From: Pseudorhodoplanes sinuspersici
GTDB lineage: Bacteria > Pseudomonadota > Alphaproteobacteria > Rhizobiales > Xanthobacteraceae
Direction: 5' to 3'
Length of the DNA stretch: 64,000 nt
Assembly: GCF_002119765.1 (NCBI RefSeq)
Contig: NZ_CP021112.1
Span: forward strand, 4,334,501-4,398,500
A program made the position numbers and the translations under genes. The notes beneath the pieces were generated by a model, which made no database searches, was not told the origin of the DNA, and saw nothing but the letters and a program-made list of their open reading frames with translations. Below are positions 1-9,282 of this stretch, in pieces; positions within the stretch are counted from its first letter, which is position 1; each line of letters starts with the position of its first letter.

Positions 1-1
1 C

Positions 2-190
2 GGCAATGATCTGGTAACGAACCAAGGTTCGGTCTCCGCGGCCAACGGCACGGCATTCGACCTCGGCGATGGAAACGATACCCTCAATCTCCACGATGGT
101 TCGACGGTCGTCGGCAAGATCCTGCTCGGCGCAGGCAATGATGTGCTGTCGTCGCAATCGGCGAGCGATCTGGTAATCGATGCGGGTGCT
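2..190 (+). repeat. Tail of a third, upstream unit of the RTX protein
   Basis: The first ~60 codons (GNDLVTNQGSVSAANGTAFD, then LLGAGNDVLSS, then VIDAGAGQD) match the end of unit A around bases 2443-2650 (GGGNDHLQSLGSFTATGG, then LLGTGDDLLLS, then VIDAGDGND). The protein therefore has at least three units, with the rest of this one left of the window. Confidence 0.7.
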
Positions 191-3100
191 GGTCAGGATT
201 CGATCGCCACGGGCGATGGTAACGACCACATCATCGGCGGCGCCGGTATCGATCTGATCCACGCGGGAGGCGGCAATGATTTCGTCGATGGTGGTGCAGA
301 CAATGACCAAATCCGCGGCGGTGACGGCAACGATGAACTGAGCGGCGGTGCTGGCAACGACTATCTCGAAGGCGGCAATGGCAATGACATCATCCGCGGC
401 GATGATGGCAACGACGAGATCCACGGCAACGACGGTGACGACAACCTGCAGGGTGCGGCCGGGTCCGACACCATCTGGGGTGGCGCCGGAAATGACAAGA
501 TCAACGGCGGCGGGTCTGCCGACTTGCTCTACGGCGACGCCGGGCAGGACACGATCTATGGCAGCGATGGCAATGATGAAATCCATGGTGGCGCCGACAA
601 CGATCAGCTTCATGGCGAAGGCGGCGATGACACGATCTATGGCGATGCCGGCAACGACACGCTGTACGGCGGCATTGGGCGGGACACGCTGACCGGCGGC
701 GACGGCAACGACCAGATCTATGGTCAGGACGGCGACGATACGCTGATCGGCGGCGCCGGGTTCGATAAGCTGCATGGCGGCACGGGGATCGACACCGCGG
801 ATTATTCGCAGGACGGCGAAGCTATCTATGCTCGGCTCGATCAAGGTTGGGCCATGGCTCAGGCCGGCCGGCTGCCGAACTGGACGGATCTCGTTGCCGG
901 TATCAATCGCAACACGATCGAGCACGACGATCTGATCGAAATCGAGAACATTACCGGGACGGCCTTCAACGACGAAATCGTGGGTAATTCCGGTGACAAC
1001 GTCATCAAGGGCGGCGCCGGGAATGACCTTCTTGCCGGCCTCGGCGGCAACGACACGATCTATGGCGGCGAAGGCGACGACACCATCGTGGCGGGGGGCG
1101 GCGATCAGATCTATGGCGATCAGGGCAATGACACGATCGAAATTTCGGTCGCGGACGGCACCCCAGCCTCGATTGATGGCGGCGAAGGCAACGACACCGT
1201 GAAGCTGCTTGGCACCGGTACGGGTTCTCTTGGCGCGACAAGCAGCATCGAGAACTTGCTTGTCCAGTCCGGCATCTGGTCAGTTGCGGCCAGCGACTAT
1301 TCGTCGGTCACCATCGAGAATGGCGCGACCGTCACCAGCACGCTCACGCTCAACAATCACGATGCGCTGACGGTCGAAAATGGCGGCACGCTGAGAGCCG
1401 CCACCGCGATGAACTGGGCCGGCGGCGGCAATGCGGTGGTGGACAATGCAGGGCTGATCGAAGCGGTAACCCGTGTTCTCAACACCACCACGGGCGCCAC
1501 TGGCTCCCTGACCTTGAACAACGCTGCCGGCGGCGTAGTCCGCGGCGCGTTGAGCCCGCAGCAGGCTGCTCATGCCGATGCGACCATCACGATCAACAAT
1601 GCCGGTGTGATGGAGGCCAACGGTCGCGTTATGGACTTCCGCAATTTCGATGGAAACGGCGCCTCGGTGGTGATCAACAATCTCGCTGGCGGCGTCATCC
1701 GGCAATATGGCAGCAACACCGACGTGATCCGCCCGGGCAATGACGGTGTTGTCAACAACTGGGGAACAATCACGACAGATCCCGGCTTTGTCGGTGGTGG
1801 CGACCTGATTGATTTCCAGAGCGACACCGGCGGTAAGGTCAACAACTATGCCGGCGGCTGGATGGAAGGCGCGCGTCATGCTGTGACCGGCGACAATGCC
1901 GTCACCGTTGTCAACGATGGCACGATGATCGGCCGCAACGGCTCGGCGGTGAACATCGACAATGATGGCACGGAAGCCGACAAAGTGTTCATCACCAACC
2001 GCGGCACCATGGAAGGCCGCTCGGCAGAGCTGTCCGACAGCGATGGCGATGCGATCGATGTTGATGGTCTGGCTTATATCCTCAACTATGGCCGCATCGC
2101 CGGCCTGGGCCATCAAGGCTATCACGACGGCGAGCCAAACGTGTCGGAAGGCATCGCCATCGGCGGCGGTACCATCCTGAACTATGGTGCGAATGCCGTG
2201 ATCTACGGCTATGGCCGCGCCATCCAGGTCGACAATTCCAGCAACAGCAATGCGCTGGGCAGGACCTTCATCAACAATGACGGCCTGATCCAGGGTGACG
2301 GCCATGGTCCGGAAGGCGTGTCAGCCGAAGATGCCGCGCGCTTTGACCTGCGTGGCAACGAGGCGGTCAATCTCGTTGGTGATTACAACGACGAGCTCAT
2401 CAATGGCAGCTCCGGTCGGATCGTCGGCGGTGTCTCGATGGGCGGCGGCAACGATCACCTGCAAAGTCTAGGTTCGTTCACGGCGACTGGTGGCTCGGCG
2501 ATCGACATGGGCGCCGGCAATGACACGGTGTATTTCTACACCGGTACGACGGTGCAGGGCACGGTCCTGCTCGGCACCGGCGATGATTTGCTGCTCTCGA
2601 CCGCAAGCGGCGGCTTTGTAATCGATGCTGGCGACGGTAACGATCAGATCTATCTGGACTCGAACTACAGCGGCAATGACGTGCTTGCCGGTGGTGCTGG
2701 TAACGACACGATTTATAGCGGTGCCGGCAACGACCAGATTGAAGGCGGTGAAGGCGACGATACGTTGAACGGCGAGAACGGGGACGATCTGATCATCGGT
2801 GGTGCTGGCAACGACACCATCAGGGGTGGTAACGGCAATGACACCATCGTAGCGGGGGCCGGCGACACTGTTGAAGGCGGTGCCGGTGACGACGTGATTG
2901 AGCTTGCAACCGATGCCGGTACGCCTGCGTCAATTGACGGTGGCCAGGGTGATGACATGATTAAGCTTCTCGGCGCCGGCATGGGGTCGCTGGGGACGGC
3001 GACGGGCATCGAAAATCTGCTGGTCCAGTGCGGCACCTGGTCGGTTGCGGCCAGCGACTACTCCTCGATCACTATCAAGGACGGCGCCACGGTTACGAGC

Positions 3101-5527
3101 ACACTCACGCTCAACAACGATGACATGCTGACGATCGAAGCTGGCGGCAAGCTCGCGGCTGGCACGGCCATCAACTGGACTGGCGGTGGCAACGTGGTGG
3201 TTGAGAACGCGGGACGGATCGAAGCCTCGAGCCGTGTGCTGAATACGACGAGCGGCGTGACCGGATCCCTGACCTTCAACAACGAAGGCACGGTTATTGG
3301 TGCTCTTACTCCGCAAGGTGCGGGGCATGCCGATGCGGTCATCACGATCAACAACTCGGGCATCATCGAGTCGGCGGTGAATGGCCGCGTGCTCGACTTC
3401 CGTAGCTTCGACGCCAATGGCGCCAGCGCCATCATCAACAATCTTGAGGGTGGCATCATCCGCAAGATCGGCGGCGACGATGCCGACGTGATCCGGCCCG
3501 GCGTCGATGGCGTCGTCAACAACTGGGGCACCATCACGGTCGATGTGGCTGGAGTCGACGCGATCGACTTCCAGAGCGATGCCGGCGGCAAAGTCAACAA
3601 TTATGCCGGCGGCCTCATCCAAGGCACCAAGCATGCGGTGACCGGCGATAGGGCTGTCACGGTCGTCAACAGTGGCACGATGGTGGGCCTCAACGGCTCG
3701 GCGGTGAACATCGACAACGACGGCACCGAAGCGGAGAAGGTGTTCATCACCAACAACGCCACCGGCGTCATGGAAGGCCGTTCGGCCGAGCTGTCCGACT
3801 CGGATGGCGACGCCATCGATGTCGATGGTCTGGCTTATATCCTGAACTATGGCCGTATCGCCGGTCTCGGTCATCAGGGCTACCATGATGGCGAGCCGAA
3901 CGTCTCCGAAGGCATCGCCATCGGTGGCGGCACGATCCTGAACTATGGTGCCAATGCTGTGATCTACGGCTATGGCCGCGCCATCCAGGTCGACAATTCC
4001 AGCAACAGCAATGCGCTGGGTAAGACGTTCATCAACAACGACGGCCTGATCCAGGGTGATGGCCATGGTCCGGAAGGCGTGTCGGCCGAAGATGCCGCGC
4101 GCTTTGACCTGCGTGGCAACGAGGCGATCAATCTCGTTGGCGATTATGACGACGAGATCCTCAACCAGAGCACGGGGCGCATCGTCGGCGGCGTATCGAT
4201 GGGTGGTGGCAATGATCGGCTGAACAACTCGGGTTCGATCATGGCAACCGGTGGTTCGGCGATCGATATGGGTGCCGGCGACGACTGGCTGTATCTGTAT
4301 GCCGGTCCAAACTCGAAGGTTGAGGGCACGATCCTGCTCGGCACCGGCAACGATCTGGTGTTCTCAACGGCTGACAGCAGCTTTGTGATCGATGGCGGCG
4401 ATGGTGACGACGAGATGTATATCTCGGGTTACACCGGCGGCGACGACACGCTCTCTGGCGGTGCCGGCAAGGATCGCATCTATGCTGGACTGGGGGAGGA
4501 CCGCATTGACGGCGGTACTGGTGACGACAGTCTATATGGCGAAGCCGGCGATGACCTGATCTTCGGCGGTTCCGGTGACGACTTTATCGATGGCGGCGCC
4601 GATGATGACGTCATCTTTGGCGATAACGGTAACGACACCATTATTGGCGGCCTCGGCAATGATACCATCAAGGGCAATGCCGGAAACGATACCTTTGTCG
4701 TCACCTCGACCGGCGATGGCCGCGACAGCTATGATGGCGGCGATGGTATCGATACGCTCGATTATAGTGCCTTGAACACCGCAGTGAACCTGACCCTGAA
4801 AGACGGTGTTACCACCTACCAGACCGACACTATCGAGAATATCGAGAATATCATCGGCGGCTCGGCTGGCGATAAGCTGACAGGCAATTCGCTCGACAAC
4901 GTGCTCACCGGCAATGCCGGCGACGACACGCTGAACGGCGGTGCTGGCAATGATACGCTTTACGGTGGTGAAGGCCTTGACACCCTCAACGGCGGCGAAG
5001 GCAATGACCAGCTCTTCGGCGGCGCTGGGGATGACGTGCTGAAAGGTGCAGCCGGCGATGACCATCTCGATGGCGGTGACGGCGACGACGAACTCGATGG
5101 TGGAGCCGACAACGACACGCTGCTTGGCGGAGCCGGCGACGATATCATCAAGGGCGGTGCCGGAAACGACATCATCATTGGCGGTGCTGGCAGCGACACG
5201 CTGACGGGTGGTGCAGGAAACGATCTCTTTGTCTTCAACAGCCTGACTGATGGCATCGACACGATCACCGACTTCAAGGTCTCCGGTGCGTCCGAAGACA
5301 GGATCTCTCTGGCTGCCTCGATGTTCCAGAATTTCTCTGGCGACGATGCCTTTGATCTGATCGGCTCAGGCTTCCTGCGGGCCATATCGAGCAATGGCAC
5401 GACGCAGATTCAGATCGACGTCGACGGCGGTGGTGATGCATTCGTCACCTTGGCGACGCTGACGGGCAACATCAGCAATGGTGTGCTTGCCGATCACGTC
5501 ATTGTTCATCAGGATCCCATCGCGTAA
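2..5527 (+). CDS. Giant RTX-repeat protein, type I secreted (5' end outside window)
   Basis: The frame is open back to base 2, so the gene starts upstream; 1841 residues are visible. Sequence: blocks of glycine/aspartate-rich nonapeptides (GGxGxDxUx type, calcium-binding beta-roll) alternate with two copies of a ~587-residue unit rich in short Asn/Gly beta-strand repeats of the form VNNxGTI, as in parallel beta-helices. The tail of a third copy opens the window. The last ~100 residues follow the type I secretion target pattern (DLFVFN, then DTITDF, then DRISLAASMF). No catalytic domain is seen. Family knowledge: such proteins pass through an ABC/HlyD/TolC channel without a cleaved signal peptide and fold outside in calcium. 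Context: exporter genes follow directly. A role as a surface or matrix adhesin is inference. One Cys (VQCGTW) is unusual for this class. Confidence 0.93.
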   Translation, partial: GNDLVTNQGSVSAANGTAFDLGDGNDTLNLHDGSTVVGKILLGAGNDVLSSQSASDLVIDAGAGQDSIATGDGNDHIIGGAGIDLIHAGGGNDFVDGGADNDQIRGGDGNDELSGGAGNDYLEGGNGNDIIRGDDGNDEIHGNDGDDNLQGAAGSDTIWGGAGNDKINGGGSADLLYGDAGQDTIYGSDGNDEIHGGADNDQLHGEGGDDTIYGDAGNDTLYGGIGRDTLTGGDGNDQIYGQDGDDTLIGGAGFDKLHGGTGIDTADYSQDGEAIYARLDQGWAMAQAGRLPNWTDLVAGINRNTIEHDDLIEIENITGTAFNDEIVGNSGDNVIKGGAGNDLLAGLGGNDTIYGGEGDDTIVAGGGDQIYGDQGNDTIEISVADGTPASIDGGEGNDTVKLLGTGTGSLGATSSIENLLVQSGIWSVAASDYSSVTIENGATVTSTLTLNNHDALTVENGGTLRAATAMNWAGGGNAVVDNAGLIEAVTRVLNTTTGATGSLTLNNAAGGVVRGALSPQQAAHADATITINNAGVMEANGRVMDFRNFDGNGASVVINNLAGGVIRQYGSNTDVIRPGNDGVVNNWGTITTDPGFVGGGDLIDFQSDTGGKVNNYAGGWMEGARHAVTGDNAVTVVNDGTMIGRNGSAVNIDNDGTEADKVFITNRGTMEGRSAELSDSDGDAIDVDGLAYILNYGRIAGLGHQGYHDGEPNVSEGIAIGGGTILNYGANAVIYGYGRAIQVDNSSNSNALGRTFINNDGLIQGDGHGPEGVSAEDAARFDLRGNEAVNLVGDYNDELINGSSGRIVGGVSMGGGNDHLQSLGSFTATGGSAIDMGAGNDTVYFYTGTTVQGTVLLGTGDDLLLSTASGGFVIDAGDGNDQIYLDSNYSGNDVLAGGAGNDTIYSGAGNDQIEGGEGDDTLNGENGDDLIIGGAGNDTIRGGNGNDTIVAGAGDTVEGGAGDDVIELATDAGTPASIDGGQGDDMIKLLGAGMGSLGTATGIENLLVQCGTWSVAASDYSSITIKDGATVTSTLTLNNDDMLTIEAGGKLAAGTAINWTGGGNVVVENAGRIEASSRVLNTTSGVTGSLTFNNEGTVIGALTPQGAGHADAVITINNSGIIESAVNGRVLDFRSFDANGASAIINNLEGGIIRKIGGDDADVIRPGVDGVVNNWGTITVDVAGVDAIDFQSDAGGKVNNYAGGLIQGTKHAVTGDRAVTVVNSGTMVGLNGSAVNIDNDGTEAEKVFITNNATGVMEGRSAELSDSDGDAIDVDGLAYILNYGRIAGLGHQGYHDGEPNVSEGIAIGGGTILNYGANAVIYGYGRAIQVDNSSNSNALGKTFINNDGLIQGDGHGPEGVSAEDAARFDLRGNEAINLVGDYDDEILNQSTGRIVGGVSMGGGNDRLNNSGSIMATGGSAIDMGAGDDWLYLYAGPNSKVEGTILLGTGNDLVFSTADSSFVIDGGDGDDEMYISGYTGGDDTLSGGAGKDRIYAGLGEDRIDGGTGDDSLYGEAGDDLIFGGSGDDFIDGGADDDVIFGDNGNDTIIGGLGNDTIKGNAGNDTFVVTSTGDGRDSYDGGDGIDTLDYSALNTAVNLTLKDGVTTYQTDTIENIENIIGGSAGDKLTGNSLDNVLTGNAGDDTLNGGAGNDTLYGGEGLDTLNGGEGNDQLFGGAGDDVLKGAAGDDHLDGGDGDDELDGGADNDTLLGGAGDDIIKGGAGNDIIIGGAGSDTLTGGAGNDLFVFNSLTDGIDTITDFKVSGASEDRISLAASMFQNFSGDDAFDLIGSGFLRAISSNGTTQIQIDVDGGGDAFVTLATLTGNISNGVLADHVIVHQDPIA
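1139..2899 (+). repeat. Coding repeat unit A of the RTX protein
   Basis: This 1761-base (587-codon) unit runs from the codon before ISVADGTPASIDGG to the next occurrence of TDAGTPASIDGG. Its first part has Asn-rich beta-helix-like strands, its middle has a highly conserved block (bases 2009-2386), and its end has RTX nonapeptides. It aligns to unit B at a constant offset of 1761 bases, with no indel across the conserved block. Confidence 0.85.
2900..4640 (+). repeat. Coding repeat unit B of the RTX protein
   Basis: Second copy of the ~587-residue unit. The right edge is approximate because it merges into RTX nonapeptides. The block at bases 3770-4147 differs from unit A (2009-2386) by only two residues in 126 (R/K and V/I), while many codons differ silently. 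The first half of the unit is much more diverged. Confidence 0.82.
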
Positions 5528-5570
5528 AGATAGACCTCGCCTACGAGGTCATCGGTTTATGAGACATCGA

Positions 5571-5603
5571 GCCGGCCGGGCCGAAAAGCGCGGCCGGCTT
5601 TTT
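5571..5603 (+). terminator. Rho-independent terminator after the RTX gene
   Basis: GCCGGCCG at 5571-5578 pairs perfectly with CGGCCGGC at 5591-5598 and is followed by five T. It separates the RTX gene from the exporter genes and overlaps the first possible start codon of the next reading frame (5602), arguing against that start. Confidence 0.85.
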
Positions 5604-5727
5604 GTCGGCTGTTGAACGAAATGCCAACGCAGGATCCGGCTTCGACCCGCTCCGCTTTTGTCATCACTGTGTCACGGTATCGTCGTTGATCGTCAATCGC
5701 AGATCGTCACGTGTGCACAATCAAAAA

Positions 5728-7428
5728 ATGCTTTTTCCCAATCTCATTAATCGCTCGGTCTCATTTGGCCTCATCATTGTCGGGGCACTGACCTTCGTTT
5801 TGAATCTGCTGGCGCTGGTGCTGCCGGTTTACATGCTGCAGGTGTATGATCGCGTGCTGCCATCCTCCAGCCTGCCAACGCTGATTTATCTCACGCTGAT
5901 TGCGGTTATGATCCTTGGTGTTCTCGGCGTAATCGAGGGAATTCGGCAGATCGCTGTTCAACGGGTTGGAGCCGGGCTTGAAGTCAATGTCGGTCAGCGG
6001 CTTCTGGCAGCGTCTTTCTCAGGCCGCTCTCCTGGACAGGATGCCGCCAGTTTGTTGCGTGACCTTGCGCAAGCTCGTTCATTTTTTTCAAGCCCCGTCT
6101 TTTCGGCGTTACTTGATGCACCCTTTGTGCCGCTATTTCTGTTTATCGTCTTTATGATTCATTCGGTGCTCGGTAGCTTGGTTCTGCTCGGCATCTGCAT
6201 TTTGTTGATCGTTACCCTGTTGAACCAATGGTCGCTGAACCGGCCGCAACGGCAAAGCAGCGAAGCTGCGGCGGTTGCCGGCAATCTGGTGATGGCATTC
6301 ACGCGCAGCGGCGAAGCGATGCGCTCCATGGGCATGTCGAATCATGCCATCAGCATCTGGGGGCACGTCACTGCGAATGCGTTGAATGCGCAGGACAAGG
6401 CGACAAGGTCGAACGCGTTCTTTTCAGGCTTTTCCCGCTTTATTCGCCTCGTGGTACAGATGGGCATCCTCGGCCTCGGCGCGTACCTCGTGCTGAAGCA
6501 GGAAATGACCGCTGGCATGATTTTCGCAACATCGCTAGTGGCGGCCCGTGCGCTCGGGCCGGTCGATAACCTGATCGCCGGATGGAAGGGCTTGCTGCAG
6601 ACGCTGATGAGCCTGCGCAAGATCGACAACGCGCTTCACAGCGTGAAGGACGAAGCGGAAAAGCTGCAATTGCCGGTACCGGAGGGCAACGTCACCTTCG
6701 AGAAGGTCGTGTATGCGCCGGCAGGCGCCGCCGAACCGACGATCAAGGGTGTTTCTTTGCCAGTGGAAGCGGGCGAGGCGATCTGTATTGTCGGTCCGTC
6801 GGGCGCAGGCAAGTCGACATTTGCGAAGCTTGCAGCAGGTGCGCTGAAGCCCTCCCATGGTGTGATCCGGCTGGACAATTCGGATTTCCAGAACTGGGAC
6901 CCCGTCGATCGCGGCCGCCACACCGGCTATCTGCCGCAGGATGTCGAATTGCTGCCAGGCACGATCGCACAGAATATTGCTCGGCTCGATCCGACAGCGA
7001 CATCGGAAGAGATTGTAGCTGCGGCGCAACTTGCCGGTGTCATGGATCTCGTCAAGAAACTGCCAAATGGCTTTGACACGGGCGTCGGGCCGGGTGGCCT
7101 GCCGCTTTCTGGCGGTCAGCGGCAACGCATCGCACTGGCGCGCGCCGTGTTCAGGTTGCCGCGCCTTGTTGTGCTGGATGAGCCGAATTCGCATCTCGAT
7201 TCCGAAGGCGAGATGGCCCTCAACCACACGATCGGCCAGCTGAAAAAGGCAGGGGCGACCGTGATCGTCGTGTCGCAACGCTCTGGCGTGCTGCAATGTG
7301 TCGACCGCATTCTCTTCATGCGGGATGGACAGATCGCAGCCTCGCAAAGTCGCGAGGAGGCTCTCGCGCGCCTGACGCCGGCGCAACGGGCGGGCGACAT
7401 GATGCCACGCGCCGCAACGGGTGCGTGA
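5728..7428 (+). CDS. Type I secretion ABC transporter, permease/ATPase (PrtD family)
   Basis: Inner-membrane exporter expected to drive ATP-dependent secretion of the neighbouring RTX proteins through HlyD and TolC partners. The 566 residues match the usual PrtD length. About six hydrophobic segments lie in residues 1-300, beginning right after the start. The ATPase domain has Walker A (GPSGAGKST, ~356), the signature LSGGQ (~460) and Walker B (LVVLDEP, ~480). There is no N-terminal C39-like domain. The H-loop position, normally His, is Gln (VSQRSG, ~517), which is atypical. The frame is open from 5602, but that start lies in the terminator T-tract, so the ATG at 5728 is preferred although its ribosome-binding site is weak. 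The adaptor gene follows at once. Confidence 0.93.
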   Translation: MLFPNLINRSVSFGLIIVGALTFVLNLLALVLPVYMLQVYDRVLPSSSLPTLIYLTLIAVMILGVLGVIEGIRQIAVQRVGAGLEVNVGQRLLAASFSGRSPGQDAASLLRDLAQARSFFSSPVFSALLDAPFVPLFLFIVFMIHSVLGSLVLLGICILLIVTLLNQWSLNRPQRQSSEAAAVAGNLVMAFTRSGEAMRSMGMSNHAISIWGHVTANALNAQDKATRSNAFFSGFSRFIRLVVQMGILGLGAYLVLKQEMTAGMIFATSLVAARALGPVDNLIAGWKGLLQTLMSLRKIDNALHSVKDEAEKLQLPVPEGNVTFEKVVYAPAGAAEPTIKGVSLPVEAGEAICIVGPSGAGKSTFAKLAAGALKPSHGVIRLDNSDFQNWDPVDRGRHTGYLPQDVELLPGTIAQNIARLDPTATSEEIVAAAQLAGVMDLVKKLPNGFDTGVGPGGLPLSGGQRQRIALARAVFRLPRLVVLDEPNSHLDSEGEMALNHTIGQLKKAGATVIVVSQRSGVLQCVDRILFMRDGQIAASQSREEALARLTPAQRAGDMMPRAATGA

Positions 7429-7441
7429 CGGGATCAAATCA

Positions 7442-8785
7442 ATGACCAGTGCTTCGAGCAAGACGCCCGGCAACGATGATTGGAGCGCGACGGTGAAGAC
7501 GTCGTTGCGTGGCCCTGCCGTTGCCGCATTGACGATCATTGGCATCGGGCTTGGCGGATTTCTCGTTTGGGCGTCGACGGCGGAGCTGACCGGCGCGGTA
7601 ATGGCCAGTGGTAGCATTGCCGCCAATGGCGAAAACCAGACAATCCAGCATCTCGAAGGCGGGATCGTGAAAGACATCTTTGTCAAGGACGGCGATGCGG
7701 TAGTGGCCGGTCAGCCGCTCATCGCGCTCGATCCGACATTGGTGGAAGCCAATCTCAATCGCGCACGCAAGACGCTGGTGACGTTGCGTGCGGACGAGGC
7801 ACGATTGTTGGCGGAGCTGGGAGACCATGAAACGATCGAATTTTCTGCCGATCTGATGTCGGCAGCACTTGATCCTGCGATCAACGACTTCATCCAGTCA
7901 AAAAAATCGGAGTTCGAGCTCCGCTCGCTGCGCTATCGCAACGAGGTCAGCATTCTGCGACAGCGTCTCGCCGGATTGCACGAGGAGATGGCCGGAACCG
8001 AAGCCCAGCGTGTTGCCAACAAGAAGCAAATGGGCCTGATGCGCGACGAGCTGAAGGACCTCGATTATCTCTATCAAAAGGGGCTCGCGCGCCAGGACCG
8101 CATGTTTGCGATGCAGCGCTCCGAGGCCGATCTGGAAGGCAAGGACGGCGCGCTACAGGCCGCGATCGGCAAGGCCAAGCAGACCATCGCCGAAATTCAA
8201 CAGCAGATCGAGAAGCTGGGGCATGATCGACGCACCGAAGCAGGAGCCAAGCTGTCGGAAACGCGAACCCGCATCGCCGATACGCTGGAACAGATCATTG
8301 CCTACAAGAGCGTTTTATCGCGGATCATCGTACGTGCGCCCACGGATGGAACGGTCGTGCGGCTGAACGTCAATACAGTCGGCGCGGTGATTTCGCCCGG
8401 CCAGGCGCTGATGGAATTGCTGCCCAAGAATGCAGATCTGGTTGTCGAGGCCAAGCTGCAAGTGACCGATATCGACGCGGTTCACGTTGGCCAGGAAGCG
8501 AATATACGTCTCGCTGCGCTCAATCAGCGCACGACGCCGGTCGTTCCGTCTCATGTCCTGTTTGTCTCGGCGGACAAGCTGATCGACAAACAGAATCCGA
8601 ACCAGCCGCCGTATTATCGTGTGCGGCTCGCCCTCAATCTCGAACAGCTCAGTCCGCGCGAGCGATCACTGCTTGCGCCCGGCATGCCGGCGGAAGCATT
8701 CATCGCGACGTCGGAGCGCACCATGATGCGCTATCTGTTCCGTCCGATTGAAGACAGCTTCGCCAGGGCGTTGCGCGAAGAATAG
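7442..8785 (+). CDS. HlyD-family membrane fusion protein of type I secretion
   Basis: Periplasmic adaptor (PrtE/HlyD family) that links the ABC exporter to a TolC-like outer-membrane channel. In 447 residues: a short cytoplasmic N-terminus, one membrane anchor (~26-44), a lipoyl-like beta domain starting at HLEGGIVKDIFVKDGDAV, a long alpha-helical coiled-coil hairpin (~100-290), the second lipoyl half (RIIVRAPTDGTVV) and a C-terminal beta-barrel. An in-frame GTG at 7421 overlaps the exporter's stop codon, but the ATG at 7442 gives a more usual N-terminus. The 13-base gap to the ATPase gene implies one transcript. Confidence 0.93.
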   Translation: MTSASSKTPGNDDWSATVKTSLRGPAVAALTIIGIGLGGFLVWASTAELTGAVMASGSIAANGENQTIQHLEGGIVKDIFVKDGDAVVAGQPLIALDPTLVEANLNRARKTLVTLRADEARLLAELGDHETIEFSADLMSAALDPAINDFIQSKKSEFELRSLRYRNEVSILRQRLAGLHEEMAGTEAQRVANKKQMGLMRDELKDLDYLYQKGLARQDRMFAMQRSEADLEGKDGALQAAIGKAKQTIAEIQQQIEKLGHDRRTEAGAKLSETRTRIADTLEQIIAYKSVLSRIIVRAPTDGTVVRLNVNTVGAVISPGQALMELLPKNADLVVEAKLQVTDIDAVHVGQEANIRLAALNQRTTPVVPSHVLFVSADKLIDKQNPNQPPYYRVRLALNLEQLSPRERSLLAPGMPAEAFIATSERTMMRYLFRPIEDSFARALREE

Positions 8786-9282
8786 TCAATTTTCTCACAT
8801 CAGAACGGCCGCTGGTCACGTTGATCAAAGCGCGCAGCGTGCAGTATCGCTCGCGTAGATGAAAGGTCTTTGCGGTATCATTCGCCGCCGGAGCATTTGC
8901 TGCACAGATTTTTTGATCTGTCTCAAGCACGTCACGCGTCTGTAAAAGAGTCTTTCTAGCTTCCGCGACATGGTTAACGGCAGCTTAACGTGATCCCGAC
9001 CGGGATTTTGTTTCGCGGCTATCCGGCGTTCTTGCGTGTTTTCTTGCGTGACTGAAGACGATTGATCGCATTGCGCCCGCCAGGCGCAGTCGCGTTGACG
9101 ATAATCTTTGGAAAAGCCCTCATGAGCCGTGCGTCGATGTTCATTGCGCCTGTTGCAATCATATCGCTCGCGCTGATGTGGCCATCTTCCAGCGATTGTC
9201 GCTCACGCGTTCAGTTCGCGGCACGCCTCGCATCATAGATCAGCATTTCATCAACTGTCGGTACGAAGCAGGGAGCGGCATT
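8786..9282. other. Intergenic region between the adaptor and the second RTX gene
   Basis: 497 bases with no convincing gene. It contains a weak hairpin near 8993-9009 and should hold the promoter of the secreted nuclease gene, but I cannot point to clear -35/-10 boxes. A GTG at 9178 is in frame with the next gene and would add 35 residues of unremarkable sequence. Confidence 0.6.
8993..9009 (+). terminator. Weak candidate terminator after the adaptor gene
   Basis: ATCCC (8993-8997) pairs with GGGAT (9002-9006) around GACC, followed by a short T-rich run. The stem is only five base pairs, so this is tentative. Confidence 0.3.

Noticed and set aside
200-800. Apparent 27-base periodic repeats that could suggest a CRISPR-like or satellite array
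   Set aside because: The period equals nine codons and encodes GGxGxDxUx nonapeptides; there are no unique spacers.
1280-4066. Long minus-strand open frames of 341 and 378 codons opposite the RTX gene
   Set aside because: Both lie in the shadow of the Gly/Asp-rich coding repeats, mirror each other because the units are repeated, and lack ribosome-binding sites and family sequence.
5602-5727. Longer N-terminus for the ABC exporter
   Set aside because: Its start would lie in the T-tract of the preceding terminator, and the extra residues do not resemble PrtD proteins.
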